Source: Candidatus Competibacter phosphatis
GTDB lineage: Bacteria; Pseudomonadota; Gammaproteobacteria; Competibacterales; Competibacteraceae
Assembly (NCBI RefSeq): GCF_012939995.1
Contig: NZ_SPMZ01000008.1
Location: 93 to 64,092 of the forward strand
Direction: 5' to 3'
DNA: 64,000 nucleotides
Under the pieces are notes generated by a model. It was not told the origin of the DNA and did no database searches. It worked only from the letters and a program-made list of their open reading frames with translations. Positions 1 through 7,832 of this stretch are shown in pieces; position 1 is the stretch's first letter; the number at the start of each line of letters is the position of its first letter. The translations under genes were made by a program, and so were the position numbers.

Positions 1-1
1 G

Positions 2-127
2 CTCGGCTTGATCGGTCTCAGCCTGGGAGCCGGTTTTGCGTGCCTGCTGCTGCTGCTGGCGTTGCGTTTGCCGGACCGTTTTTCGGAAACGGAACTGGTG
101 GTGTTGCCCAAAGGCGGCAACGGCTAA
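2..127 (+). CDS. C-terminal end of an unidentified membrane protein (partial)
   Basis: An open frame enters from the left edge and ends in TAA at 125-127, giving 41 residues. It has one strongly hydrophobic stretch (about residues 4-22, rich in Leu/Gly/Ala) followed by a short polar tail ending in GGNG, consistent with a last transmembrane helix. It converges on lptG and overlaps the lptG stop by 4 bases, a tight arrangement that supports real coding. Too little is visible to name a family. Confidence 0.5.
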   Translation, partial: LGLIGLSLGAGFACLLLLLALRLPDRFSETELVVLPKGGNG

Positions 128-1188
128 CGCAGCCGATGCAGCGCGTAAAACCCGGCACCGAGAAACAGCAATGATGGCAGCGCGGCCCCCACCAATGGCG
201 GGTAGCCGTACAGCAGCACCACGTTGCCGAGCAGATAATTGATCAGGAAGAACACCAGCCCGAGCAGCAGGCCGACCAGCAAGCGCTGGCCGACGCCCGC
301 CGAGCGCTGCGGGCCGAACACGAACGGCATGGCGATCACCAACATTGCCATATAAGCCAGTGGCGCCAGCAGCTTGCGCCATAAGGCCAGCCGGTAGCCT
401 TGGGCGTCCAGTCCGTTGCGTTCCAGGTAGTCCACGTAAACCAGCAGGTCGCGGATCGATAGTTGGTTGGGGTTGGCGGCCAGCACTTCCAGGATCTGCG
501 GGCTGATGGCCGAGAGCACCGTCAGGCTGGGCAGTTGCTCGCTCAGCACTTTGTCGTCGTCGAAGACGCTGCGGCTCACGCCTTCCAGCACCCAGTGGCC
601 GGATTGATAGCGCGCGCCCTGGGCATGGGTGGCGGTTTCGAGCCGGGCCTCGGCGCTCACCTTGAAAATATTGATATCCGCCAACCGGACGCCCGGCAGC
701 ACCCCTTGAACGTGAATGAAATAATCGCCGTCGCGCGCCCAGAAACCCCGGCCGCCGCGAATCGCCAGATTTTCGCCCTTGTCGATGGCGCGCTGTTCGC
801 GGGCGAACTGTTCCAATGGCGGGGCGGCGAACTCGCCCACCAGCAGCACCGCCAGGCTCAACAGCAGTCCGGCCTGCAGGACGGAGCGGGTCAGCCGGGT
901 CAGCGACAGCCCAGCGGCCCGCATCACGATCAACTCGCTACCACTGGCCAGCGCGCCCATGCCGAGCAATCCGCCCACCAGCAGCGCCATGGGGAACAGT
1001 TCGTACAGTCGCTGGGGCTGGACCAGTACCAGATAGCGGAGCGCCGCCACGAAGCCGTAACCACCGGTGCCGACGTCTTCCAGTTCCGCCAGTAGACTCA
1101 GAAAGAATTCCAGCAGCAGCAGCGCCAGCAGCGTGACCAGGGTCGTTATGGCGACGGTGCGAAAGATGTAGTGATCCAGCAGTTTCAT
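124..1188 (-). CDS. lptG: LPS export ABC transporter permease LptG
   Basis: Inner-membrane permease of the LptB2FG complex that extracts lipopolysaccharide and passes it to the Lpt bridge. The protein has 354 residues, near the usual 355-360. It begins MKLLDHYIFRTV with an N-terminal helix, has helices around residues 60-120, a periplasmic beta-jellyroll-like middle (about 130-265) and three C-terminal helices, the YjgP/YjgQ layout. The start is the ATG at 1186-1188, which overlaps the lptF stop by 4 bases (ATGA), indicating translational coupling. A longer upstream frame lies inside lptF and was rejected. Pairing with lptF and divergence from pepA match the common gammaproteobacterial arrangement. 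Confidence 0.93.
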   Translation of the reverse strand: MKLLDHYIFRTVAITTLVTLLALLLLEFFLSLLAELEDVGTGGYGFVAALRYLVLVQPQRLYELFPMALLVGGLLGMGALASGSELIVMRAAGLSLTRLTRSVLQAGLLLSLAVLLVGEFAAPPLEQFAREQRAIDKGENLAIRGGRGFWARDGDYFIHVQGVLPGVRLADINIFKVSAEARLETATHAQGARYQSGHWVLEGVSRSVFDDDKVLSEQLPSLTVLSAISPQILEVLAANPNQLSIRDLLVYVDYLERNGLDAQGYRLALWRKLLAPLAYMAMLVIAMPFVFGPQRSAGVGQRLLVGLLLGLVFFLINYLLGNVVLLYGYPPLVGAALPSLLFLGAGFYALHRLR

Positions 1189-2291
1189 GCGACGCTCCGA
1201 CGCAAGACGCGCCGCAGCAGGCGAATGCCATGGCTGGCAGCGTGGTAGTGCAGCAGCAGTCCGGCGCCGAACAGCAGAAACAGCCCGTGCACCCACCACA
1301 GACCGACGCCTCCCCCGACGATACCGTGGCTGAGCCAGGATTCGCCGACGCCGATCAGGTTGAAATTGACGGCGTAGATCAACAGGGCCGCGACAATCCG
1401 GCCGTAGCGGCCCTCGCGCGGCCGGGCGCGGGCCAGCAGCGGCGCCCATAGCGCGATGACCAGCACTTGAAATGGGTAGTTGAGTCGCATATGCAGTTCG
1501 GCGACCTGAATGGGGTTATTCGAACTCAGTAATTTTCGAGTGGGTAGCGTTTCCCGGTGTTTCCATGCCTGTTGGGGCGCGCTGGCATCGACCCGTAACG
1601 CCGCCCGTTCGAAGCTGAGGATTTCATAATCCCCGTGGCCTGGGATGCCCCGGTAGCGGTAACCATGCTCCAGCACGATGTGGCGCAGGTCGTTCGCGTC
1701 GGTTTCCTGCCGCCCCCGCTCGCCGGTGGTAATGCTGATGTCGCCGTCGGGCTCGCGGCTTTGGATGAAGACGTTGTGCATCTCTTGTTCGTCCAGGCCG
1801 CTGATGTAGACCACATGTCGACCTTCCAGCACTTCGCGAAAGGTGCCCGGCGTGAACATGGAAATTTCGGCTTCCTTGCGGGCCTTGGCCAGTAGCTCGA
1901 ACTGGATCTCCATGGTCACCGGCGACAGGAACAGCGAAAGCCCGGCGGTGAGCAGGGCCAACGGCACCGCCAGCAGAAACACCGCGCGGTAAGCCGATAG
2001 CGGGCCGTAACCACAGGCGGCCAGCGCGGTCATTTCATGATCGCGATACAGTCGGCCCAGGGTGAGCACGATGCTCAGCAGAAACGCCAGCGGGATGAGC
2101 AGGCTCAGAATTTCGATCGCCTGAAACCCGAGGAGGAGGAAAATGGAATCACGCGCCAGCAGGCCGTTGGCGACCTGGCTCAGGTAATTGGCGAGCCGGT
2201 GGCTGAGGACCATCGCCAGCAGCACCAGCGCGGTCGCCAGCAGGGTCAGGCCGATCTCCCGCATCAGGTAACGGTCAATGATGGAAGGCAC
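1185..2291 (-). CDS. lptF: LPS export ABC transporter permease LptF
   Basis: Partner permease of LptG in the LptB2FG lipopolysaccharide extractor. The protein has 368 residues. The N-terminus MPSIIDRYLMREI and the following helix are typical of LptF. The segment GRLYRDHEMTALAACG is the family's cytoplasmic coupling region that contacts the LptB ATPase. A large periplasmic domain (about 135-265) precedes three C-terminal helices. The start codon is GTG at 2289-2291, with only a weak Shine-Dalgarno. It is the first gene of the lptF-lptG pair, divergent from pepA with a 248-base intergenic region. Confidence 0.92.
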   Translation of the reverse strand: MPSIIDRYLMREIGLTLLATALVLLAMVLSHRLANYLSQVANGLLARDSIFLLLGFQAIEILSLLIPLAFLLSIVLTLGRLYRDHEMTALAACGYGPLSAYRAVFLLAVPLALLTAGLSLFLSPVTMEIQFELLAKARKEAEISMFTPGTFREVLEGRHVVYISGLDEQEMHNVFIQSREPDGDISITTGERGRQETDANDLRHIVLEHGYRYRGIPGHGDYEILSFERAALRVDASAPQQAWKHRETLPTRKLLSSNNPIQVAELHMRLNYPFQVLVIALWAPLLARARPREGRYGRIVAALLIYAVNFNLIGVGESWLSHGIVGGGVGLWWVHGLFLLFGAGLLLHYHAASHGIRLLRRVLRRSVA

Positions 2292-2539
2292 GTTCGAGGG
2301 CGCTCCGTTGCGGGCCTGACTGTGAGGCGTGGTGATTTCCGGCTAAACTCAACACATTCAAGATGCTGTATCGCCCTTCATCATCCGGCGGTTCGGTGGA
2401 AATATCCTGTGTCGTTTTCCAGGCGCCGACGCATCCCCAACCGCTCCGGCGGTTCGGCCGCGTTCCACGGCTCCGCGGCTTGCCTGGTCCTGGGTCCGAC
2501 AGGACCCATCACTCATTCAAACTCGGAGGAAATCCGCCG

Positions 2540-4066
2540 ATGGAATTTACGGTCAAGAGCGGCAATCCAGAAAAACAGCGCACCGCCTGCCTGGTGCTGG
2601 GCGTTTACGAATCCCGGCGACTGACCGTTTCGGCCGAACAGTTCGACGCCGCCGTCGGCGGCTATCTCGGCAACCTGCTGCGCCGTGGCGACCTGGAAGG
2701 CAAGTCGGGCCAATCGCTGCTACTGTTCAACGTGCCCGAGGCACTGTGCGAGCGAGTGCTGCTGGTCGGCTGCGGCCGGGAGCGCGATCTGGACGATCGC
2801 CGCTTCCAACAGATTATGACTCACGTCGCTACGGCTCTGAACGAGACCGGTGCCACCGAGGCAGTGGTGTATTTGACCGATCTTGCGGTCAAGGGCCGCG
2901 ATCTCAACTGGAAAATCCGCCAGATGGTCGAGGTGGTCGAGGGGTCGCAATACCGGTTCGACCTCCTCAAAAGCAAAAAGGACGCACCGCGCCGCTCCTT
3001 GCGCAAGATTATACTCAGCGTACCCGGCCGGCGGGAACTAGCGGGCGGCGAACAGGCGGTGATCGAGGGGGTCGCGATCAGCGCCGGCGTCAAGCTGACC
3101 AAGGATCTGGGCAATCTGCCCGCCAATCTGTGCACGCCGAGTTATCTGGCCGAACAGGCTCAGACGCTGGCGCGGGAATTTCCGGCCCTCCGGGTCGAGG
3201 TGCTGGAAGAGGCCGACATGGAACGGTTGGGCATGGGCGCGCTGCTGGCGGTGACACGCGGTAGCGCCCAGCCGGCCAAGCTGATTCGTCTGGACTACCG
3301 GCAGGGGCCGGCGGCGCATAAACCCTACGTATTGGTCGGCAAGGGCGTGACCTTCGATACCGGTGGCATCTCGCTCAAGCCGGGCGAGGGCATGGACGAG
3401 ATGAAATACGACATGTGCGGCGCGGCCAGCGTGCTGGGGACGTTACGGGCCTGCGCCGAACTGAAGTTGCCGCTCAACGTAACCGGACTGATTCCGGCGG
3501 TGGAGAACATGCCGGGCGGACGGGCCACCCGACCGGGCGACATCGTCACCAGCCTGTCCGGCCAGACCATCGAGATTCTCAATACCGACGCCGAAGGTCG
3601 GTTGATCCTGTGCGACGCCATGACGTACGCCGAGCGCGACGAGCCGGCGGCGGTGATCGACATCGCTACCCTGACCGGCGCTTGCATCATCGCCCTGGGT
3701 CGTCACCCGCACGGTTTGCTCAGTAACCATCCCCCGCTGGCGCATGCGCTCACCGCCGCCGGCCAAGCCGCCGCCGACCGGGTGTGGGAACTGCCGTTGT
3801 GGGAGGATTATCAGGAGGGACTGGACAGTAATTTCGCCGATATGGCCAATATCGCCGGCAGCCGGGATGGGGGTGCGATCATGGCGGCCTGTTTCCTGTC
3901 CCGTTTTGCCAAGAAATACCATTGGGCACATCTGGATATCGCCGGCACCGCCTGGAAAACCGGCAAGGCCAAGGGCGCGACCGGGCGGCCGGTGCCACTA
4001 TTGACCCAGTATTTGCTGGACCGGGCCGCCGAGGCGCAGCGGGAGGATGGGCGTGCCGCGCATTGA
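2540..4066 (+). CDS. pepA: Leucyl aminopeptidase (cytosol aminopeptidase PepA)
   Basis: Dizinc M17 aminopeptidase that removes N-terminal residues from peptides; in enteric bacteria PepA also binds DNA. The protein has 508 residues (E. coli 503). The catalytic domain carries [15 protein letters not shown] and the family signature NTDAEGRL, which holds metal ligands. I chose the ATG at 2540, preceded by CGGAGGAAA, over an upstream in-frame start at 2363, because it gives the normal family length and a good ribosome site. The 3' end overlaps holC by 14 bases, the conserved pepA-holC order. Confidence 0.95.
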   Translation: MEFTVKSGNPEKQRTACLVLGVYESRRLTVSAEQFDAAVGGYLGNLLRRGDLEGKSGQSLLLFNVPEALCERVLLVGCGRERDLDDRRFQQIMTHVATALNETGATEAVVYLTDLAVKGRDLNWKIRQMVEVVEGSQYRFDLLKSKKDAPRRSLRKIILSVPGRRELAGGEQAVIEGVAISAGVKLTKDLGNLPANLCTPSYLAEQAQTLAREFPALRVEVLEEADMERLGMGALLAVTRGSAQPAKLIRLDYRQGPAAHKPYVLVGKGVTFDTGGISLKPGEGMDEMKYDMCGAASVLGTLRACAELKLPLNVTGLIPAVENMPGGRATRPGDIVTSLSGQTIEILNTDAEGRLILCDAMTYAERDEPAAVIDIATLTGACIIALGRHPHGLLSNHPPLAHALTAAGQAAADRVWELPLWEDYQEGLDSNFADMANIAGSRDGGAIMAACFLSRFAKKYHWAHLDIAGTAWKTGKAKGATGRPVPLLTQYLLDRAAEAQREDGRAAH

Positions 4067-4478
4067 TTTTTACGTGTTGCCCGACCAGAAGGAGAATGGT
4101 CGGGCGCTGCTGGCCTGCCGGCTGGCGGACAAGGCATATGGTCTCGGCCATACCGTTTATCTTTTCACAGCGTCCGAAGCGCGGGCGGCGGCGCTGGACG
4201 ATCTGTTGTGGACCTTCCGGCAGGACAGCTTCGTTCCGCACGAGCGTTATCCGCTGATGGGGGAGGAGGGCTCGCCGGTGTTGGTCGGCACGGCCGCGCC
4301 GGCGACGGTGGAGGCGCAAGTGCTGATCAACCTGGCCGATGCCTTGCCCGAGGGTTTCGAGCGCTACGATCGAGTGGTGGAACTGGTGGACCAGCATCCC
4401 GAGGTGCTGGCGCAATCGCGCGAGCGATTCCGGCAATACCGCGAGCAGGGCTGCGCGCCGGAGACGCATAAGTTGTAG
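4053..4478 (+). CDS. holC: DNA polymerase III chi subunit
   Basis: Chi links the clamp loader to single-strand binding protein. About 141 residues starting [11 protein letters not shown], the usual N-terminus of non-enteric HolC, with a central segment near [14 protein letters not shown] matching the family's (D)xLW-FVPH core. GTG 4053 is preferred because the GGGAGGA at 4041-4047 is then about 5 bases upstream; an in-frame ATG at 4047 would leave no spacing. It overlaps the end of pepA. valS, which often follows holC, is absent here and an accessory insert takes its place. Confidence 0.88.
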   Translation: MPRIDFYVLPDQKENGRALLACRLADKAYGLGHTVYLFTASEARAAALDDLLWTFRQDSFVPHERYPLMGEEGSPVLVGTAAPATVEAQVLINLADALPEGFERYDRVVELVDQHPEVLAQSRERFRQYREQGCAPETHKL

Positions 4479-4618
4479 CAGCGAGATCGCAGGGTTTACA
4501 CGGGATGGCCTGTACTCTATTCAACAGATTATCCGGGTTCGGATTAGTGTGCTGCCGCACAACTCAACCGTTGGGAAGTTATACAGAAATTTTATAATCA
4601 TTTGTTGGGAGCCACATA

Positions 4619-5128
4619 ATGGCGGACCTGTGGGATGACCCGAATCTCACTTTCTCGAAAGTGGTCTTGAACTGGTTGCTTAGGAGAGACAGCCGGATCT
4701 TAACGACCGGGTTCAATCGTTCACTGATCGCCGCGATGGAGCTTCAAGTAGATAAAGAGGAGTTGGCCTCGCTATTGAGCGGGATGAGGATTATTCCAGA
4801 CGCCTACCTAATCGATCATAAGAGAAAGACCGTCTTTCTCTTTGAGGTGGAAGATACAAACCCAATCACACCGAACAAACTTAGGAAATTAAGTGAGATA
4901 TGGTTCCGTTTAGACTCCCTGGGGTGGGAGATGCGGGTGTTCCTAATTGATCGGTACATGCATCATTGGAGCGTGCTTCCGCTTTCAAAGGTGTGGCACG
5001 CGCTCGAATATGAAGACGGCTCTAAGCGTGATCAAGCCGATAGCACAGCCGGAAAAGAGACGGACTGGGAGGATATCTACCAGAGCCTCAAGCGTTCACA
5101 CGTTCTTGGGGATGATGGATGGATCTAG
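4619..5128 (+). CDS. Hypothetical protein with a PD-(D/E)XK-like core
   Basis: 169 residues, no signal peptide or membrane helix. A segment around residues 59-82 reads IPDAYLIDHKRKTVFLFEVE, that is PD, a strand, then E-V-E. This is reminiscent of the PD-(D/E)XK nuclease fold, although the usual Lys of the ExK pair is Glu. The middle is amphipathic and the C-terminal tail is acidic and polar. The gene stands alone after a 140-base intergenic stretch, just upstream of a broken HicAB pair, and is less GC-rich than pepA, suggesting a small acquired block. Function is not recognised; the nuclease resemblance is an inference from pattern only. Confidence 0.55.
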   Translation: MADLWDDPNLTFSKVVLNWLLRRDSRILTTGFNRSLIAAMELQVDKEELASLLSGMRIIPDAYLIDHKRKTVFLFEVEDTNPITPNKLRKLSEIWFRLDSLGWEMRVFLIDRYMHHWSVLPLSKVWHALEYEDGSKRDQADSTAGKETDWEDIYQSLKRSHVLGDDGWI

Positions 5129-5264
5129 CTCCTAACCAGCCACTTCATCGGACACCCAAAAGGCTATCGCTTTTCGGGCGTTGCCGAGCTTGTTTTTATG
5201 CGAAGAGTTGGAGGCAAAGTGCAAATCTTTTTTAGTATTGGCGTTAAGTAACTTGCTGTAGCTA

Positions 5265-5449
5265 ATGAAGATTTCCGAAACTCTAATCATGCTCAAAGAT
5301 GATGGATGGTATTTGGTCGCCACGAAAGGAAGCCATCGTCAATTCAAGCATTCATCAATCTTGGTTGGGTGACTGTTCCCGAGAAACCAGACGATCAAAT
5401 CGCGCCGGGAACAAAGAACAGCATTTTCAAACAAGCAGGCTGGAAGTGA
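5265..5449 (+). pseudogene. hicA: HicA-like mRNA interferase toxin, frameshifted
   Basis: From ATG 5265 the frame reads MKISETLIMLKDDGWYLVATK and then GSHRQFKH, the HicA double-stranded RNA-binding-like fold with the catalytic His in the GSHRQ segment. It stops at 5370-5372 after 35 residues. The remainder continues in another frame: VTVPEKPDDQIAPG and NSIFKQAGWK ending at 5447-5449, the normal HicA C-terminus. Adding one base near 5357-5362 would give a continuous protein of about 61 residues. This is the only break in the window that needs a base added. HicA toxins cleave mRNA; as written this one would be inactive. It is followed 4 bases later by hicB. Confidence 0.72.
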
Positions 5450-5453
5450 CATC

Positions 5454-5667
5454 ATGCGCTATGCAATCGTCATCGAAAAAAACAGCTAATAACTTTTCCG
5501 CTTATGTCCCGGATCTTCCGGGCTGCATCGCTACTGGCGTCTCGGTAGAGGAGGTCGAAGCGGAAATCAAGGAGGCTATCGCTTTTCACCTTGAGGGTAT
5601 GAGAGAAGATGGAATCGCACCTCCCATTCCCCAAAGCCAAGTCGAGTATGTGGAAGTGGCCGCATAA
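5454..5667 (+). pseudogene. hicB: HicB-like antitoxin, frameshifted at an A7 run
   Basis: The ATG at 5454 gives MRYAIVIEKNS and then a stop. Dropping one A from the A7 run at 5476-5482 gives MRYAIVIEKTANNFSAYVPD, then LPGCIATG, VEEVEAEIKEAIAFHLEGM and the end SQVEYVEVAA, a normal HicB antitoxin of about 70 residues with the degraded RNase H-like fold. HicB neutralises HicA and represses the operon. A shorter frame from ATG 5461 would lack the first beta strand. Both genes of the pair are therefore out of frame in this sequence. Confidence 0.75.
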
Positions 5668-5730
5668 CAATCGCACCAAAACATTGCAGATGGCGTGTGA
5701 CTTGGCCGTGCAGGAGACAGCTCAGTGTGG

Positions 5731-6561
5731 TCAAGGAGCGTGTGATGAGCGAGTAGATACAGAAATCTCGCGAGTCAATTGCCCCATATAGCGCAATCCC
5801 TGGATCGCCCGGCTGCCGTACCACGAGGTCATTTCCCCATCGATCAGCCGCAATTTCTCGGGTGGGCAATTGTAATCGCGGGCGAAACCTTCCAAATCCT
5901 CCGGCAGAAACCGGTACGGCTCGCTGCTGAACAGGATCAAATCGGCGGCGTCCAGTAGCGTTTTGTTTATTTCCAACTCCGGGTAGCGCGCCTCGCATTC
6001 CGCTGGCAGTGTTTCCCAACCCACCAAGGCCAACATTCGGGCGATGTAAGTATCTCGATTGATGCCCATCCACGGCTTGCGCCAAATCAAATACAACACC
6101 TGTCGCCGAGGCCAAGCGACTTGCCGCAGTTCCGCCAAGGTTCGCTCGAACCGCGCCGCCAGTGCTTCCGCTTCCGCCACGCGATTGAAAATGCCACCGA
6201 TCAATCGATACAGCGATACGTTGTCTTCCGGGGTCAGCGGATGGGTCACGATCACTTGTAAACCATCGGCCATCAGCCGTTCCGCCAGTTCGCGCGGATT
6301 CTCGTCGATGTTGACGATAACATGAGTGGGCCGCAAGGCTTGAAGCCGGGCGTGGCGAATCTTCTTGGTGCCCCCGACGCTGGGCAAAGGCATGACCAAG
6401 GGAGCCGGATGAATGCAGTAATGGGTGCGGCCCACCACCTGATCGCCCAATTTCAACGCGAACAACAATTCGGTGATGCTGGGCACCAGCGAAACGATAC
6501 GAGCGGGCACGGTCACGGGCGCGTGTCGAACGCCGATGGCGTCGATCAAATCACGAAACAA
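5731..6561 (-). CDS. BtuF-like helical-backbone metal receptor protein, no signal peptide
   Basis: 276 residues with the fold of vitamin B12 or metal substrate-binding proteins: RIVSLVPSITELLFALKLGDQVVGRTHYC at the start of lobe 1 (the class III SLxPSxTE motif), a long connecting helix (about 125-150) and lobe 2. There is no signal peptide or lipobox, so it should be cytoplasmic, unlike a true BtuF. The start appears to be TTG at 6559-6561 with AAAGG about 8 bases upstream; it overlaps the end of the AraC-type gene by 11 bases, so the two are probably cotranscribed. Its closeness to the cobalamin enzyme icmF suggests a role in B12 or metal handling, an inference. Confidence 0.72.
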   Translation of the reverse strand: MFRDLIDAIGVRHAPVTVPARIVSLVPSITELLFALKLGDQVVGRTHYCIHPAPLVMPLPSVGGTKKIRHARLQALRPTHVIVNIDENPRELAERLMADGLQVIVTHPLTPEDNVSLYRLIGGIFNRVAEAEALAARFERTLAELRQVAWPRRQVLYLIWRKPWMGINRDTYIARMLALVGWETLPAECEARYPELEINKTLLDAADLILFSSEPYRFLPEDLEGFARDYNCPPEKLRLIDGEMTSWYGSRAIQGLRYMGQLTREISVSTRSSHAP

Positions 6562-7567
6562 AGTGCCGACCTTTTTCCCGGACCGATTCCGGGGTCACGC
6601 CCGTCCACTGCTTGAAGGCCCGAGAAAAGCTTTTTTCGTTGTGAAAGCCCACGGCCGGTGCGATTTGCTTGATGGGTCTGGATGTTCTGTTCAGCAACTC
6701 GACAGCCCGGTCCCGCCGGATTTCATTCTTCAGAGCCTGCAAGGAGGTGCCTTCTTCTTGCAACTGTCGATGCAAGGTCCTGGGCGACACATGAAGTTCC
6801 ATGGCCAGCGACTCGCCGGTATGCGGACTATCGGGTTGCATTCTCAAAAGTTCGCGAACCCGCTGCACCAGTAGCCGGTCCCGCCGATAGGGAAATATCG
6901 TGAGGGGAACCGCGTGCTGGAGCATCTTGTTCAGGGCTCGGTCATCCCGCCGAATCGACAACGCCGCGTATTGAGGATCGAAACTGATCTTGGCGGACTC
7001 GGAACGGAAATGCAGTGGACCGGGAAAGAGCATCCGATAGACCTCGACATGCTCCAGGGCATCGAAGGGGAAACAGGTTTCCAGCAAAGGTATCCGCGAA
7101 TTCACCGCCCAACAGGCATAGCCGAGAATATACCGAAAGAGCGTGGCGAAGCAGAACTCCTCCATTTCGCCCAAATCCCGATTGATCTGAATCACGATGG
7201 CCGCCGCCGACCGGGTCACGGTGAATTTCAGCGCGATGTCATCCGTCAATAAGCCGTGATAGCGGCACCATCTTTTCAGGGCAACTTCCAGGGTTGGCGA
7301 TCCGAGGGTGGCCCGACATAGCATCCCATAACTGCCCCACGGCAGCCGGCGCGAGAACCACCCCAGCGCCTCGTCGTCCAGTTCCTGGATGGCAATGCCG
7401 AACAGGGTTTGCATTTGCGAGCCGGTGACGCGGTTTCGCGGGTCCGACAGGAATTCTGGCGCAATCCGTGCCCGCCGCAGTGCATCGCCCGGGTCTTTGC
7501 CGTAGCGTCGATAGGCCGCCACAATAGCTCGAACGAACGCCACGGGCGTTATCGCGACCTCAGTCAT
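6551..7567 (-). CDS. AraC-family transcriptional regulator
   Basis: 338 residues. The N-terminal two-thirds resembles the arabinose-binding-like sensor domain of the OruR/ArgR-type AraC group (AIQELDDEALGWFSRRLPWGSYGM, LEVALKRWCRYH). The C-terminal 90 residues hold two helix-turn-helix motifs (ESLAMELHVSPRTLHRQLQEEG and IKQIAPAVGFHNEKSFSRAFKQWTG). GTG 7568-7570 immediately precedes ATG 7565-7567; the ATG is used here. It is divergent from icmF across about 265 bases and overlaps the BtuF-like gene, so control of icmF and of its own operon is likely. Confidence 0.88.
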   Translation of the reverse strand: MTEVAITPVAFVRAIVAAYRRYGKDPGDALRRARIAPEFLSDPRNRVTGSQMQTLFGIAIQELDDEALGWFSRRLPWGSYGMLCRATLGSPTLEVALKRWCRYHGLLTDDIALKFTVTRSAAAIVIQINRDLGEMEEFCFATLFRYILGYACWAVNSRIPLLETCFPFDALEHVEVYRMLFPGPLHFRSESAKISFDPQYAALSIRRDDRALNKMLQHAVPLTIFPYRRDRLLVQRVRELLRMQPDSPHTGESLAMELHVSPRTLHRQLQEEGTSLQALKNEIRRDRAVELLNRTSRPIKQIAPAVGFHNEKSFSRAFKQWTGVTPESVREKGRHFVS

Positions 7568-7570
7568 CAC

Positions 7571-7832
7571 CGGCTACTCGTTTTGCGTCAAATCACAATG
7601 CCATTCAGAGTGGCATGAATTGCAACCATATTGGCAAATCTCACCTTCCAGTTCTTTTTACCATTGCACTCGTCGAGAGCGGCGGGTTCGATGCAATCAT
7701 GAGGTGCCTGGTGGCCCGAAGCGGCCAGCGAGTCCCTTGGCATGGCGGCACGGCTTCTCGCCGCAAGAGTCGCCGTAAAGGCGTATTATTTTAGCGCATA
7801 AAGCGCATTACTCTTTAAGGAGAATTCCTTCC
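7571..7832. promoter_or_regulatory. Divergent control region between the AraC-type gene and icmF
   Basis: A gene-free stretch between two divergent genes. Near the icmF end two direct repeats, AGCGCATA (7793-7800) and AGCGCATT (7802-7809), are spaced one helical-turn fraction (9 bases) apart, followed by AAGGAG at 7817-7822, the icmF ribosome site. The repeats are a candidate operator for the neighbouring regulator; no convincing -35/-10 pair was identified by eye. Confidence 0.35.

Noticed and set aside
5132-5323. 63-residue minus-strand ORF across hicA
   Set aside because: Antisense shadow of the HicA coding strand without a ribosome site or recognisable protein.
5476-5482. A AAA AAC heptamer in hicB as a programmed -1 frameshift site
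   Set aside because: The heptamer is in the right phase for -1 slipping, but the downstream HicB frame lies at +1, so a -1 event would not restore it.
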